Notes: generated from the sequence alone by a model not told the origin. Shown: positions 46,972 through 57,067, counted from the stretch's first letter. The stretch is DNA of 64,000 nt from Beijerinckiaceae bacterium (GCA_947453205.1 CANGFT010000004.1:62001-126000); one strand, 5' to 3'. Program-made: numbers and translations.

Positions 46972-46990
46972 TTTCCGCAAATTGGAAAAA
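46972..46990. promoter_or_regulatory. Candidate IclR-type operator in the divergent intergenic region
   Basis: Inverted repeat TTTTCC...GGAAAA in an AT-rich stretch between the divergent iclR-like and hyuA-like genes. Confidence 0.4.
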
Positions 46991-47036
46991 TTCAGACGCC
47001 CGCCAAACAGGGCGTCACGGGATCGGAGACGCTCGA

Positions 47037-49100
47037 ATGTCATATGCCGTGGCCGTCGATATCGGCGGAACCTTCACTGATCTTGTCGGCTATGACCACG
47101 AGACGCGCCGCGTCGCTTATACGAAGAGCGCCACCACTTATGGCAATTTCGTCGAAGGCATCCTTGATTGCTTCGAAAAGGCGGGATTGACGCCTGACCA
47201 GGCGCACCACATCAATCACGGCACCACGCTCGTCATCAACGCCTATATCCAGCGGCGGGGCGCGCGGGCGGCGCTGGTCACGACCAGGGGTTTCCGCGAC
47301 ATTCTGGAGATCGCGCGCGGCAACCGCCCGGACCCTTTCGATCTTCATTACAAGCGTGACGAACCCCTCATCCCCCGCTCCCTGCGGTTTGAGGCCCCGG
47401 AACGGATCGACACCTTCGGCAAGGTCATCGAACCGCTCGATCTTCCCGCGCTCGATGCGCTGGCGGAGGAGCTGCGCGCCGCCGCAGTGGAATCGGTGGC
47501 GGTCTTCTTCATGAACTCCTACGCCAATCCCGAGCATGAAGAGATCGCCGCAGCGCGGCTTCGTGAGCGGCTTCCGGGCGTCTATGTCACGCACAGCACC
47601 GAATTGACGCGCGAGTGGTATGAATACGAGCGCACCTCCACAGTTGCGGCCAATGCTTATGTAGGCCCGCAGGTGAACACCTATATCCGCCGGCTTGAGG
47701 AGGATATGAAGGCGCGCGGCTTCACCGGCCCGCTCTTCATGATGGGATCGAACGGCGGTCTTCTCTCTGTCGACCGCACCTGTCGCCAGCCCGTGAGCCT
47801 CGTCGAATCCGGTCCCATCGGCGGCTGCATCGGGGCAGGGGCCTATGCGGAGCAACTCGGCTTCAAGAATGTCGTCGCCTTCGACATGGGCGGCACGACC
47901 GCCAAATGCGCCCTTGTTGAGAACGGGCGCTTCAATGTCGAATCCATTTATTATGCGAATGGATATATTCAGGGATTTCCCATCAAATCCCCGGTCATCG
48001 ACATCGTCGAGGTCGGCTCGGGCGGCGGCTCCGTCGCATGGATCGACGGCCAGAACCGCCTGCATGTGGGTCCGCGCAGCGCAGGGTCAACGCCCGGGCC
48101 GGTCTGCTACAGGCGAGGCGGAACCGAAGCGACGGTGACCGACGCCAATCTTGTGCTGGGGCGGCTCAACCCCGAGCGCTTTCTTGGCGGCGAACTGACG
48201 CTCGACACGCAGGGCGCCAGCGAGGCCATCCGCAGGCTTGCCGAACCGCTGGGGTTTGGGGGCGACGAGGGCGTTCTGCGGACGGCCGACGGCGTTCTCG
48301 CGCTCGCCACCGTCACCATGGCCGGCGCCATCCGCCAGGTCTCGGTCGAGCATGGCCTCGACCCCCGCGACTTCGTCCTCTTCAGCTATGGCGGCGGCGG
48401 GCCGCTGCATGGCGCGGCGCTGGCGCGCGAGCTTTCCATCCCCATGCTGGTGATACCGCCTGCGCCCGGCAATTTCTCGGCCATCGGCATGTTGCTGGCG
48501 GATGCGCGCATTGATCTGTCCAAGACCTTCACGGGGCTTTTGTCGGCAGAGGTGATCGGGGATCTGCAGGACGCCTATGCCCAGATGGAGACGGAGGCCG
48601 CCGCCTCCCTTGCGAAAGAATTTGGCGCGCAGGACGTCTTCTTCGAGCGGCACGCAGAAATGCGGTATCTTGGCCAACGCCACAACATCAAGGTGCCCGT
48701 GGAGCAGATCGGCGATCTCAACGCCATACGCGCGGCCTTCGAGCGCGACTACAAGCGCCGCTACGGACATTCCGACCCCAACAATCCCGCGGAGCTGCAG
48801 GCGCTGCATCTGTCGGCCTTCGCGCGTCAGGACCGGCCTGATCTGAAGAATCTCATCATCGACTCCGAAGTAGCCGCGACCCCCGGCTCACGGCCCATTT
48901 ATTTCAGGGAGAAGGGTGGTTTTGTGGACGCCGCCGTCTATCAGCGCGAGGCGCTCGCCATTGGCTTCCGGGCGGATGGTCCGGCTGTGATCGAGGAATA
49001 TGGCTCCACCAGCCTCGTCGGGCCCGATGATTGGTTCGAGATCGGACCCTTGCGGGAGATTCGCGTTCACTGTGACCGTCGGCAGGGAGAGCAGAAATGA
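47037..49100 (+). CDS. hyuA: Hydantoinase/oxoprolinase family protein, subunit A (HyuA-like)
   Basis: VAVDIGGTFTDLVGYD; HGTTLVINAYIQRRGARAALVTTRGFRDILEIARGNRPDPFDL; FDMGGTTAKCALV. Confidence 0.95.
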   Translation: MSYAVAVDIGGTFTDLVGYDHETRRVAYTKSATTYGNFVEGILDCFEKAGLTPDQAHHINHGTTLVINAYIQRRGARAALVTTRGFRDILEIARGNRPDPFDLHYKRDEPLIPRSLRFEAPERIDTFGKVIEPLDLPALDALAEELRAAAVESVAVFFMNSYANPEHEEIAAARLRERLPGVYVTHSTELTREWYEYERTSTVAANAYVGPQVNTYIRRLEEDMKARGFTGPLFMMGSNGGLLSVDRTCRQPVSLVESGPIGGCIGAGAYAEQLGFKNVVAFDMGGTTAKCALVENGRFNVESIYYANGYIQGFPIKSPVIDIVEVGSGGGSVAWIDGQNRLHVGPRSAGSTPGPVCYRRGGTEATVTDANLVLGRLNPERFLGGELTLDTQGASEAIRRLAEPLGFGGDEGVLRTADGVLALATVTMAGAIRQVSVEHGLDPRDFVLFSYGGGGPLHGAALARELSIPMLVIPPAPGNFSAIGMLLADARIDLSKTFTGLLSAEVIGDLQDAYAQMETEAAASLAKEFGAQDVFFERHAEMRYLGQRHNIKVPVEQIGDLNAIRAAFERDYKRRYGHSDPNNPAELQALHLSAFARQDRPDLKNLIIDSEVAATPGSRPIYFREKGGFVDAAVYQREALAIGFRADGPAVIEEYGSTSLVGPDDWFEIGPLREIRVHCDRRQGEQK

Positions 49101-50818
49101 CGCATCAAGCCTCCAGGCCGACCATCGACCCCATCACGCTCGAAGTGATCCGTTATGGCCTGATCTCGACCTGCAACCAGATCGACGCCAACATCAAGCG
49201 CACCGCCTTCAGCCCCTATATCTATGAATATAATGACTTCGCCGTGGGGCTCACGGACATCGACGGTCGGCTTGTGGCGCAATGCACAGGGGGCATGCCG
49301 CCTTTCGTCGCCGATTCCGTGGGAACGGCAGTGCGTGACGGGTTGAAGATCTATGGACTTGACCGTCTGTATCATGGCGACGTCATCGTCTGCAACCACG
49401 CCGCCGTGCAGGGCCAGCATCTCAACAACACCGTGATGTATACGCCCATCGCCGAACATGCGGACGGGACGGGCAAGCTGATCGGCTTCTTCGCCATCAA
49501 TGTGCACTGGATCGACATCGGCGGCACGATGACTCATTCCAACGACATCTTCATGGAAGGGCTGCAGTTGCGCACCGTGAAGATGTGGTCGAAGGGCGAG
49601 CCGATCGAGGAAGTCTACCGCATCATCGAGAACAACACCCGTCTGCCCACCGAGCTCATGGGCGACATCGAGGCGCAGCTGGCTGGTTGTTTCCTCGGGC
49701 GAAGCCTCGTCAGCAACCTGATCGAAAAATATGGCGCCGACACATTCCGCACCGCCATCGACATCATCCTCGATCAGGCCGAAGCTGCTGCGCGGGCCCA
49801 TATCCGCGCGCTGCCGGATGGGGAATATATCCATGAAACCTGGCTCGACAATGATGGCGAGGGCGACCAGCCGATCCCCATCAAGGTCAAGGTGGTGGTC
49901 GCGGGAGACGAAATCACCGTCGATTACACGGGCATCGCGGATCAGGCCAAGGGATCGATCAATTCGGGCTATCACGGGGGCGGACTGACCACGGCCCGCG
50001 TCGCGTTCCGCTACCTCGTGGCGCCGGATGAGCCCGCCAATGAGGGGCTGTTCAGGCCGCTCAAACTCATTTTGCCCATGGGTAAGATCCTCAGCGCCGA
50101 TCCGACCGCGCCCATGGCGAATTATCCCATGCCCTTTCCCACCGTCATCGACGCCGTCATCAAGGCGCTTGAAAAGGCGCTGCCAGAGCGCGTCACAGGC
50201 GGACATTTCGGCACGCATTCGGGCTTCCGTCTGTTCGGACGCCGCGCCAACGGCCGCACGTTCAATGGCCATGACAGCGGCCACGGCGGCTGGGGCGCAT
50301 GCGCCACGCATGATGGTTCAGGCCCCTACCGCACCATGGCCCATGGCGACACCCGGCTCATTCCGCTTGAATTGCAGGAACGCCTCCTTCCCTTCCGCAT
50401 CGAATCCTTTTCGCTGCGCACGGATTCAGGGGGAGCGGGCAAGTTCCGCGGCGGGCTTGGCTTCGAGAAGAAATATCGCATTCTCGAAGATTGCCTGCTG
50501 CAGACGAACCTTGATCGCACGAACCATCCCGCATGGGGCGTTCTTGGCGGCAAGGATGCGCTCTCCGGCTCCGTCGTTGTCGTCAATGAGACGACTGGCG
50601 AGGCCACATCGCAATGCAAGGCGCGCGGCGAGCCCTTGAAGGCGGGCGAGGTCGTGATCCTGTCGACTGGCGGGGGCGGGGGCTATGGCCCGGTCGAAGA
50701 GCGTGACCTCGCCCTTCTGCAACGCGATCTTGACGAAGGCTATGTCAGCCGCGCCGCTGCGCAGAACACATACAATGTCGCGGTGGACGAGCATGGGCGT
50801 GTGACGCGCCCGGCTTGA
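49097..50818 (+). CDS. hyuB: Hydantoinase B/oxoprolinase family protein (HyuB-like)
   Basis: DPITLEVIRYGLISTCNQIDANIKRTAFSPYIYEYNDFAVGLTD; GDEITVDYTGIADQAKGSIN; ATGA overlap with hyuA. Confidence 0.95.
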   Translation: MTHQASRPTIDPITLEVIRYGLISTCNQIDANIKRTAFSPYIYEYNDFAVGLTDIDGRLVAQCTGGMPPFVADSVGTAVRDGLKIYGLDRLYHGDVIVCNHAAVQGQHLNNTVMYTPIAEHADGTGKLIGFFAINVHWIDIGGTMTHSNDIFMEGLQLRTVKMWSKGEPIEEVYRIIENNTRLPTELMGDIEAQLAGCFLGRSLVSNLIEKYGADTFRTAIDIILDQAEAAARAHIRALPDGEYIHETWLDNDGEGDQPIPIKVKVVVAGDEITVDYTGIADQAKGSINSGYHGGGLTTARVAFRYLVAPDEPANEGLFRPLKLILPMGKILSADPTAPMANYPMPFPTVIDAVIKALEKALPERVTGGHFGTHSGFRLFGRRANGRTFNGHDSGHGGWGACATHDGSGPYRTMAHGDTRLIPLELQERLLPFRIESFSLRTDSGGAGKFRGGLGFEKKYRILEDCLLQTNLDRTNHPAWGVLGGKDALSGSVVVVNETTGEATSQCKARGEPLKAGEVVILSTGGGGGYGPVEERDLALLQRDLDEGYVSRAAAQNTYNVAVDEHGRVTRPA

Positions 50819-50837
50819 AGGAAAACAAAAAGGGAGG

Positions 50838-51920
50838 ATGGGCGCCATGATGAAAAGGTTTTCATACACTGCCGCAGCCTGCGCTGCGCTCGCCCTCCTG
50901 GGCGCAAGCGCCAATGGCGCGGAGATGACCGGCGAACTGAAGGCTCTTGCAGAAGCGGCCACCGCAGAAGGGCGGCTCAATCTGAGCTGGAGCCAGTCTT
51001 CGCTCGGCGGCAGCCAGGGCGCGGCCCGGATCGAAGCCGCCATGAACAAGATGTTCGGCACAAAGGTCAAAATCAACTTCGCGCCGGGCGCGGAGATGGC
51101 GCGCATCGCCAATCAGCTTGCGACGGAGTTTCAGGCCAAGCAGCCCGCCAGCGTCGATGTTTACCTCGGCTCCGCCGCGCAGATCGCGCCGCTCGTGAGC
51201 TTCAATATGTTCGAGGCGCCGGACTGGAGAAAGTTCCTGCCGGAGCGCATCAGTCCCGACTATCTCGAAGTCGACAACCAGTTCGTCAGATTCGTGACAG
51301 GCCTGTCGGGCGTCACCTACAATTCCCGCCTGGCGCCGTCCAAACCCACCATGCTGACGGATTTCCTCAAGCCTGAATGGAAGGGCAAGGTCGCCTCAAC
51401 GCCCTATGCCGCGAGTTTCGATGTGCTGGTGGCCGATGACGTCTGGGGCAAGGACAAGACCTTCGACTATGTCACGAAGCTCAATAAACAACTGGCGGGC
51501 CTGATCCGTTGCGGCGACGCTGAGCGCATCGCCACGGGCGAGTTCATCTCGCTGGTGATGGACTGCACGGGGCAGGACGCTTTGGTCTGGCAGGAGCGCG
51601 GCGCGCCGCTTGCGCAGATGGTGCCGCTCGACGCCGCGCAGCAGCGTTATTATTATCTCGCTGTTCCCAGGAACGCGAAATTTCCCAACGCCGCGAAGCT
51701 CTTCGCCGTTTTCATGATGACCGAAGAGGGGCAGAAAATCGCCTGGGACACCTGGAAAGCTGATCTCCATACCTTCCAGGGGTCGCAGATTGGCAAGCAG
51801 ATGCAGGCCTATTATGCGCAAAATGTGAAGTTCAAGGAGGTGACGATCCAGTGGTGGGTCAAGCACCCCGAGATCGACGAACACAAGCGTGAACTCATCA
51901 AGATCGTCACCACGAAATGA
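50838..51920 (+). CDS. ABC transporter substrate-binding protein (family 1)
   Basis: Signal peptide; LNLSWSQSSLGGSQGAARIEAAMNKMFGTKVKINFAPGAEMARIANQLATEFQAKQPASVDVYLGS; FLKPEWKGKVAS. Confidence 0.87.
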   Translation: MGAMMKRFSYTAAACAALALLGASANGAEMTGELKALAEAATAEGRLNLSWSQSSLGGSQGAARIEAAMNKMFGTKVKINFAPGAEMARIANQLATEFQAKQPASVDVYLGSAAQIAPLVSFNMFEAPDWRKFLPERISPDYLEVDNQFVRFVTGLSGVTYNSRLAPSKPTMLTDFLKPEWKGKVASTPYAASFDVLVADDVWGKDKTFDYVTKLNKQLAGLIRCGDAERIATGEFISLVMDCTGQDALVWQERGAPLAQMVPLDAAQQRYYYLAVPRNAKFPNAAKLFAVFMMTEEGQKIAWDTWKADLHTFQGSQIGKQMQAYYAQNVKFKEVTIQWWVKHPEIDEHKRELIKIVTTK

Positions 51921-51945
51921 GCGCGCTGCAGACGGAGCGCGGGTC

Positions 51946-53700
51946 ATGAGCGCGGCCATGGCGCAACGCGAGCAAGGCCGCAGGCCATTTTGGCGCCTTG
52001 AGCCGCTCTCGGTCGCCATGCTCGTCTGCGTCGGCTGCGTCTGCTTCATCATTCTCGCGCATCTCGCAGTCATTCTGTGGCTGAGCGTGATCGAGGGCTC
52101 GCCCGGCGCGGCGATGCATGTCTATAGTCTGAAGAATTATCTCGAGGTCTTCACAGACGGCCGCATCGTGGATGTGCTGGCCAACACGCTGGGCTTTTCG
52201 GTGGTGAGCCTCGTGGTCGCGCTGATCTTCGGCCTGCCCGCCGCATGGCTCGTCGAGCGCACCGATCTGCGCGGGAAGACCCTGCTCTATACGCTGATGA
52301 CCATCGGCATGCTGATCCCGGGCTTTGCGGCCGCCATGGGATGGCTCTTTCTGATGCATCCGCGCATCGGGCTTATGAACGTCTGGGCCAAGCAGTTGTT
52401 CGGTCTCGACAACGGCCCCTTCGACATAGCCTCGGTCATCGGCATGGGCTGGGTGCAGGGGCTGAACCTTGCGCCTTTGGCCTTCATCATGACGGCGGCG
52501 GTGTTTCGGGCCATGGACCCCTCGCTTGAGGAGGCGGCCCATACCAGCCGCGCCAACTGGCTGCGCACCATGCGCCGCGTCACCCTGCCTCTGGCCTGGC
52601 CGGGCATCATGGCTGCGTCGATCTATATATTCACCATCGGCTTTGCGGCCTTTGACGTGCCTGCGATCATCGGCTGGAGCAACCGCGTCTTCACCTTCAG
52701 CACGTTTCTTTATCTGCTCATCAGCCCGCAGGACGTATTGCCGCGTTATGGCGTGGCGGCCGCGCTCAGCACCATCGTCATGGCTCTGGCGGCGGCCCTG
52801 AGCTGGTGGTACGGCCTGATGCAGAAACGGTCCCGTCAATTCGCCGTGGTGACGGGCAAGGCCTATCGCCCCCGCATCGTCAGGCTTGGCAGGGCCATCT
52901 ATCCGGTCTGGATCTTCCTCGGCCTTTACTTCACCTTGAGCAAAGTCCTGCCGATCGCCCTGCTGGGCTGGAGCTCCCTGCTGCCCTTCTTTCAGATGCC
53001 CTCGGCCTATGCCTTATCCATGGCGTCTTTCGCCCATTACGCGACGCTGCCATGGGATCTCGTTCTGACCGGCGTCCGCAACACCGCGATCCTCATGGTG
53101 CTGACGCCCACGATCACCCTGATCGTCAGCCTGGCCTTTTCCTGGGCGGTGCTGCGCTCCAAGGCGCCGGGCAAGGAATTTTTCGATTTCGTCGCCTTTC
53201 TCCCCCACGCCGTGCCAAGCATGATTTTTGGCGTCGGCGCCTTGTTGTTGACGCTCTATGTCCTGCAGCAGGCCGTGCCGATCTATGGAACGATCTGGAT
53301 CCTGCTGCTCGTGTTCGTCATCGCAAGGATCAGCTACGCCACGCGCATGACGAACAGCGGCTTCATACAGATCCACAGGGAGTTGGAGGAATCCGCGCAG
53401 ATGAGCGGCGCGCCTCTTGCGCGCATCTTCCGCCGCATCCTCCTGCCGCTGCTGTCGCCGACGCTGCTTTACGCATGGTTATGGATCGCCCTGCTGACCT
53501 TCCGCGAACTGACCTTGGCCGTGATCCTGTCCTCAAGCAGCAACACAACCTTGCCGGTCGTCATCTGGAGCCTTTGGCTTGGCGGCGGGCTGGGGCAAGC
53601 ATCAGCCGCCGCGCTGCTGATGCTTGCGGCGATGACGCCGATCATCGTGGTTTACTGGATGCTCGCGCGCCGGTTCGGCCTGCTGGCCGCGGCTTCCTAG
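51946..53700 (+). CDS. ABC transporter permease, two fused permease modules (FbpB-type)
   Basis: About 12 TM segments; two EAA-type loops (LEEAAHTSRANWLRTMRRVTLPLAWPGI and LEESAQMSGAPLARIFRRILLPLLSPTL). Confidence 0.92.
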   Translation: MSAAMAQREQGRRPFWRLEPLSVAMLVCVGCVCFIILAHLAVILWLSVIEGSPGAAMHVYSLKNYLEVFTDGRIVDVLANTLGFSVVSLVVALIFGLPAAWLVERTDLRGKTLLYTLMTIGMLIPGFAAAMGWLFLMHPRIGLMNVWAKQLFGLDNGPFDIASVIGMGWVQGLNLAPLAFIMTAAVFRAMDPSLEEAAHTSRANWLRTMRRVTLPLAWPGIMAASIYIFTIGFAAFDVPAIIGWSNRVFTFSTFLYLLISPQDVLPRYGVAAALSTIVMALAAALSWWYGLMQKRSRQFAVVTGKAYRPRIVRLGRAIYPVWIFLGLYFTLSKVLPIALLGWSSLLPFFQMPSAYALSMASFAHYATLPWDLVLTGVRNTAILMVLTPTITLIVSLAFSWAVLRSKAPGKEFFDFVAFLPHAVPSMIFGVGALLLTLYVLQQAVPIYGTIWILLLVFVIARISYATRMTNSGFIQIHRELEESAQMSGAPLARIFRRILLPLLSPTLLYAWLWIALLTFRELTLAVILSSSSNTTLPVVIWSLWLGGGLGQASAAALLMLAAMTPIIVVYWMLARRFGLLAAAS

Positions 53701-53709
53701 GAGGATGTC

Positions 53710-54798
53710 ATGATCCGGGTCGATCATCTGCGCATGAATTATCGCTCGGGCGGCGAGACCGTCGCCGCCGCGCAAGACGTCAGCCTCCATATCGAGCAGG
53801 GTCAATTCTATACGCTGCTCGGCCCCAGCGGCTGCGGCAAGACCACGACGCTGCGTTGCGTGGCGGGCCTCGAGGAGCCCGATCAAGGCGAAATCACGGT
53901 CGGAGATGACCTCGTCTTTTCTTCGAAGACCGGGGCCTGGATTCCTCCCCATCGCCGTAACATCGGCATGGTCTTTCAGTCCTACGCGATCTGGCCGCAT
54001 ATGTCGGTGTTCGAGAATGTCGCCTTTCCGCTTGTCAACGATGGCGGGCGCCTCGCCCATGAAGAGGTCCGGCGGCGCGTGCTTGAGGCGCTCGCGCTCG
54101 TGAAGCTTGAGTCCTACGCCAATCGCCCGGCGCCGCATCTGAGCGGCGGCCAGCAACAGCGTCTGGCGCTTGCTCGCGCGCTTGTGGGCGAGCCTCGCGT
54201 GCTCCTGCTGGATGAGCCTCTCAGCAATCTCGACGCCAAACTGCGCGAGGAGATGCGCATCGAATTGCGCGATCTCTCAAAGCGGCTGAATGTGACGACC
54301 CTGTTCGTCACCCATGAGCAGCTCGAAGCCTTGAGCATGTCCGACATGGTGGCCGTCATGAAGGATGGAAAGATCGTTCAGGCGGGCACGCCGGCGCAGA
54401 TTTACGCAGAACCGCGCAGCGCCTTCGTCGCGCAATTCATCGGCTGCACGAACATCATCTCAGGAAGTGTGAGAGAGCGCGCCGGTCGCCATGTGCTGGC
54501 GCAGACGCCGATGGGCCTGCTGTGGAGCGTCCCCTTCAGCCAGAGCGACGATGTGATCGTCTCGATCCGGCCTGAAGACGTCGAACTTGTGGGGCATGGC
54601 GAGGTTGATGCCGACAATGTCTTCGAGGGGCAGGTTGAGCGCGTGATCTTTCTGGGCGAATGCGTGGAGGCGCATATGCGGATCGGCCCGCAGGCTTTCA
54701 CCCTGCGCCTGCATCCCGCGCAGGCCCCGCAGGCAGGGCAGTCCTTGCGTGTGCGGCTTTCCAGGGATCGCTGCCGGGCTCTGTCGGCGGAATCATGA
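53710..54798 (+). CDS. ABC transporter ATP-binding protein (PotA/FbpC-type with TOBE-like domain)
   Basis: LLGPSGCGKTTTLRCVAGLEEPDQGEI; LSGGQQQRLALARALVGEPRVLLLDEPLSNLDAKLREEMR. Confidence 0.95.
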   Translation: MIRVDHLRMNYRSGGETVAAAQDVSLHIEQGQFYTLLGPSGCGKTTTLRCVAGLEEPDQGEITVGDDLVFSSKTGAWIPPHRRNIGMVFQSYAIWPHMSVFENVAFPLVNDGGRLAHEEVRRRVLEALALVKLESYANRPAPHLSGGQQQRLALARALVGEPRVLLLDEPLSNLDAKLREEMRIELRDLSKRLNVTTLFVTHEQLEALSMSDMVAVMKDGKIVQAGTPAQIYAEPRSAFVAQFIGCTNIISGSVRERAGRHVLAQTPMGLLWSVPFSQSDDVIVSIRPEDVELVGHGEVDADNVFEGQVERVIFLGECVEAHMRIGPQAFTLRLHPAQAPQAGQSLRVRLSRDRCRALSAES

Positions 54799-54905
54799 GG
54801 GGCGTGCGCGCATCACCTCCGGCTTGCGGTGGCCCTGGCCTTTGAACTGCGGGCCTCGTCGGGCCTCGATCGGCAGGGATGGCGTGTTTGCCGATCAGAG
54901 CGCGG

Positions 54906-55127
54906 TCATTGCAGCCCGGGCTTGATCGGGGGCGCCAATGCGGCCAAAGGGTCGCGCTGCTGGTTGGTGCGGTTCAGCGAGATGGAGAATTGTTTGAACG
55001 CAGCGTCATACCAAGCGTTGTCATTATGCTTGGCCTTGGTCTTGATCTTGAGCTTTTCTTTCGGACTTGGCGTCTTTGCTGTTTTTGATTCTGCCGCCGC
55101 CGCCTTCCCAGTCTTCTTCGTCGCCAC
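54906..55127 (-). CDS. Small Lys-rich hypothetical protein (GTG start)
   Basis: VATKKTGKAAAAESKTAKTPSPKEKLKIKTKAKHNDNAWYDAAFKQFSISLNRTNQQRDPLAALAPPIKPGLQ; GAGGGAG ribosome-binding-like sequence about 8-9 nt upstream on the minus strand. Confidence 0.45.
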   Translation of the reverse strand: MATKKTGKAAAAESKTAKTPSPKEKLKIKTKAKHNDNAWYDAAFKQFSISLNRTNQQRDPLAALAPPIKPGLQ

Positions 55128-55580
55128 GCCGCACACTCCCTCAACTCACCGCCATATCTTCGCACGGAGAGGGATTTTCTGACAAGTGCACGGAAAAAGT
55201 TACGTTTTCGGTTTGTCGCCTTGGATTGTCGAGGCTCAGGATCCGCCGTTCCCAAGATGGATCATGCAGCCAGCTTTTGTTCCCCGGCGTGGTCCATGGG
55301 GTCCTGCGCAGGAAGCCACAGTCGCGGTCTGTGATTCAGGAGCATGGGCGAGCGTCGTCCGCCCTTTCAGGCCATCTTTCCCACGAAACCCAGAAAGATG
55401 AACATGATCAAGGGTGATTGGCGCTCCGTGCAGAATAAAAAACAATAACATCTATGTATCTGAATTTACGATGTAATTATTAATATCCCTCTCCGGACAT
55501 CTTGCTGATGAGCCCTTCTTCGTTATTGAAAAAATGGAATTGCTGGAGGAGCGGCTCACCTCTGGCGGATGGTGAGAGCA

Positions 55581-56183
55581 TTATTGAAATAATGCGCGGG
55601 CGCATTCATCCACGCTCATGACCTTGGCGACAGGACGCAGCGCGTCAATGGAGACGCGGTGAACCTCCGGCGAGAAAGCCGCGCAGCCGTCCGACAGAAC
55701 GGTCACGTCGATGTCGCGCACATGGGCGTCGCGCACGGTCGAGGCGACGCCGCCATTGGTGACGATGCCGCCCACCACAAGGCGGGTGATGCCGAGTTTG
55801 CGCAGAAGCCAGTCCAGGCGGGTCATGTAGAAGGCGGAATAGGCCAGCTTCTCCACGCTTGCGTCCACGGGCTGCAATTCATCCACCACCGCCTGCCCCC
55901 AGGAGCCCGGCGCGAAATCGCCGCGCCCCAGAAAGGGGCGCATCTGCTTGAGATGGGGTGAGATGATCGGCTCGCCGCCGCGTCCGGGCACGAGGGTGAA
56001 GAGCGTCGCGATCACCAGCCCGCCCTTGGCGCGGAAGGCCTGCGCCAAAGGGGCGAGGCGGGCAGGCAGGGCGGCGATGTCCGCGCAGCTCTGGCCGCCG
56101 CGCCCATAGGCGCCCTGCGGGTGCAGGAAATCATTCTGCAGATCGACGAGCAGCAGCGCGGCGTGAGCCAGATCCCCGCTCAT
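55581..56183 (-). CDS. Isochorismatase-family cysteine hydrolase
   Basis: AALLLVDLQNDFLHPQGAYGRGG; KLAYSAFYMTRLDWLLRKLGITRLVVGGIVTNGGVASTVRDAHVRDIDVTVLSDGCAAF. Confidence 0.87.
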   Translation of the reverse strand: MSGDLAHAALLLVDLQNDFLHPQGAYGRGGQSCADIAALPARLAPLAQAFRAKGGLVIATLFTLVPGRGGEPIISPHLKQMRPFLGRGDFAPGSWGQAVVDELQPVDASVEKLAYSAFYMTRLDWLLRKLGITRLVVGGIVTNGGVASTVRDAHVRDIDVTVLSDGCAAFSPEVHRVSIDALRPVAKVMSVDECARALFQ

Positions 56184-57067
56184 CGCCCGCCCTCATCATA
56201 GCGTTTGCCGCGCGCCAGGATGTCGCTGGTCCCGAGCAGGCCGTTCAGCCCCTCGAAATCGAACATGCGCGCGCGGAAGGCGTTGGATTGCCCGTCGCGC
56301 GCCAGCGTGCCGTAGAAGTCCTGCGCGGCTCTGGCGAGGGCGCGCACGATGCCGCCGGGGAAAATGACCAGCGCAAAGCCGAGGGCTTCAAGTTCAGCGG
56401 CGGACAGGACGGGCGTGCGGCCTCCCTCGACCATATTGGCCATGAGGGGGATGCGGCCCTGTCCCACCTTGCCGACCTGCGCCAGTTGCGCGCTGTCCTG
56501 CGGCGCCTCGATGAAGAGCATGTCGGCGCCGGCCTGCGCATAGAGGCCGGCGCGGTCGGTGGCGGCCGGCAGGCCCTCGACAGCCACGGCGTCTGTGCGG
56601 GCGATGATGAGGGTTCGCGAGTCCAGCCGCGCGTCCACGGCGGCCTTGATCTTGCCCACCATCTCCTGCGCGGAGATCAGGCTCTTGTCGGCGAGATGGC
56701 CGCAGCGTTTGGGCAGGGACTGGTCCTCGAGCTGGATGGCGCTGGCGCCTGCCCGCTCGAAGACCCGCATGGTCCGCTCGACATTCAGCGCATTGCCATA
56801 GCCCGTGTCGGCGTCGACGATCAGCGGGGTGTCCACCCGCTCGCGGATATGGGCGAGGGTGTCTGCCACCTCGGTCATGGTGACGAGGCCGATGTCGGGG
56901 CGTCCGAGCTTGGTGTAGGCGATGGCGGCGCCTGAAAGATAAAGCGCCTCGAACCCGGCGTCCGCCGCGATGGAGGCGGTGAGCGGGTCGAACACGCCGG
57001 GGGCGAGCACGATCTTGCCGCTGGCGAGCCTTGCGCGCAGGTCATGGGGCGCCGGGAGTTCAGTCAA
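56180..57067 (-). CDS. Isocitrate lyase/PEP mutase superfamily lyase
   Basis: VLAPGVFDPLTASIAADAGFEALYLSGAAIAYTKLGRPDIGLVTMTEV; IVDADTGYGN; IQLEDQSLPKRCGHLADKSL (KRCGH catalytic Cys loop). Confidence 0.9.
   Translation of the reverse strand: MTELPAPHDLRARLASGKIVLAPGVFDPLTASIAADAGFEALYLSGAAIAYTKLGRPDIGLVTMTEVADTLAHIRERVDTPLIVDADTGYGNALNVERTMRVFERAGASAIQLEDQSLPKRCGHLADKSLISAQEMVGKIKAAVDARLDSRTLIIARTDAVAVEGLPAATDRAGLYAQAGADMLFIEAPQDSAQLAQVGKVGQGRIPLMANMVEGGRTPVLSAAELEALGFALVIFPGGIVRALARAAQDFYGTLARDGQSNAFRARMFDFEGLNGLLGTSDILARGKRYDEGGR

Noticed and set aside
55236-55451. 71-aa minus ORF considered as a transposase remnant
   Set aside because: Could not match it to any IS family by eye and found no flanking inverted repeats; left as part of the gene-poor gap.
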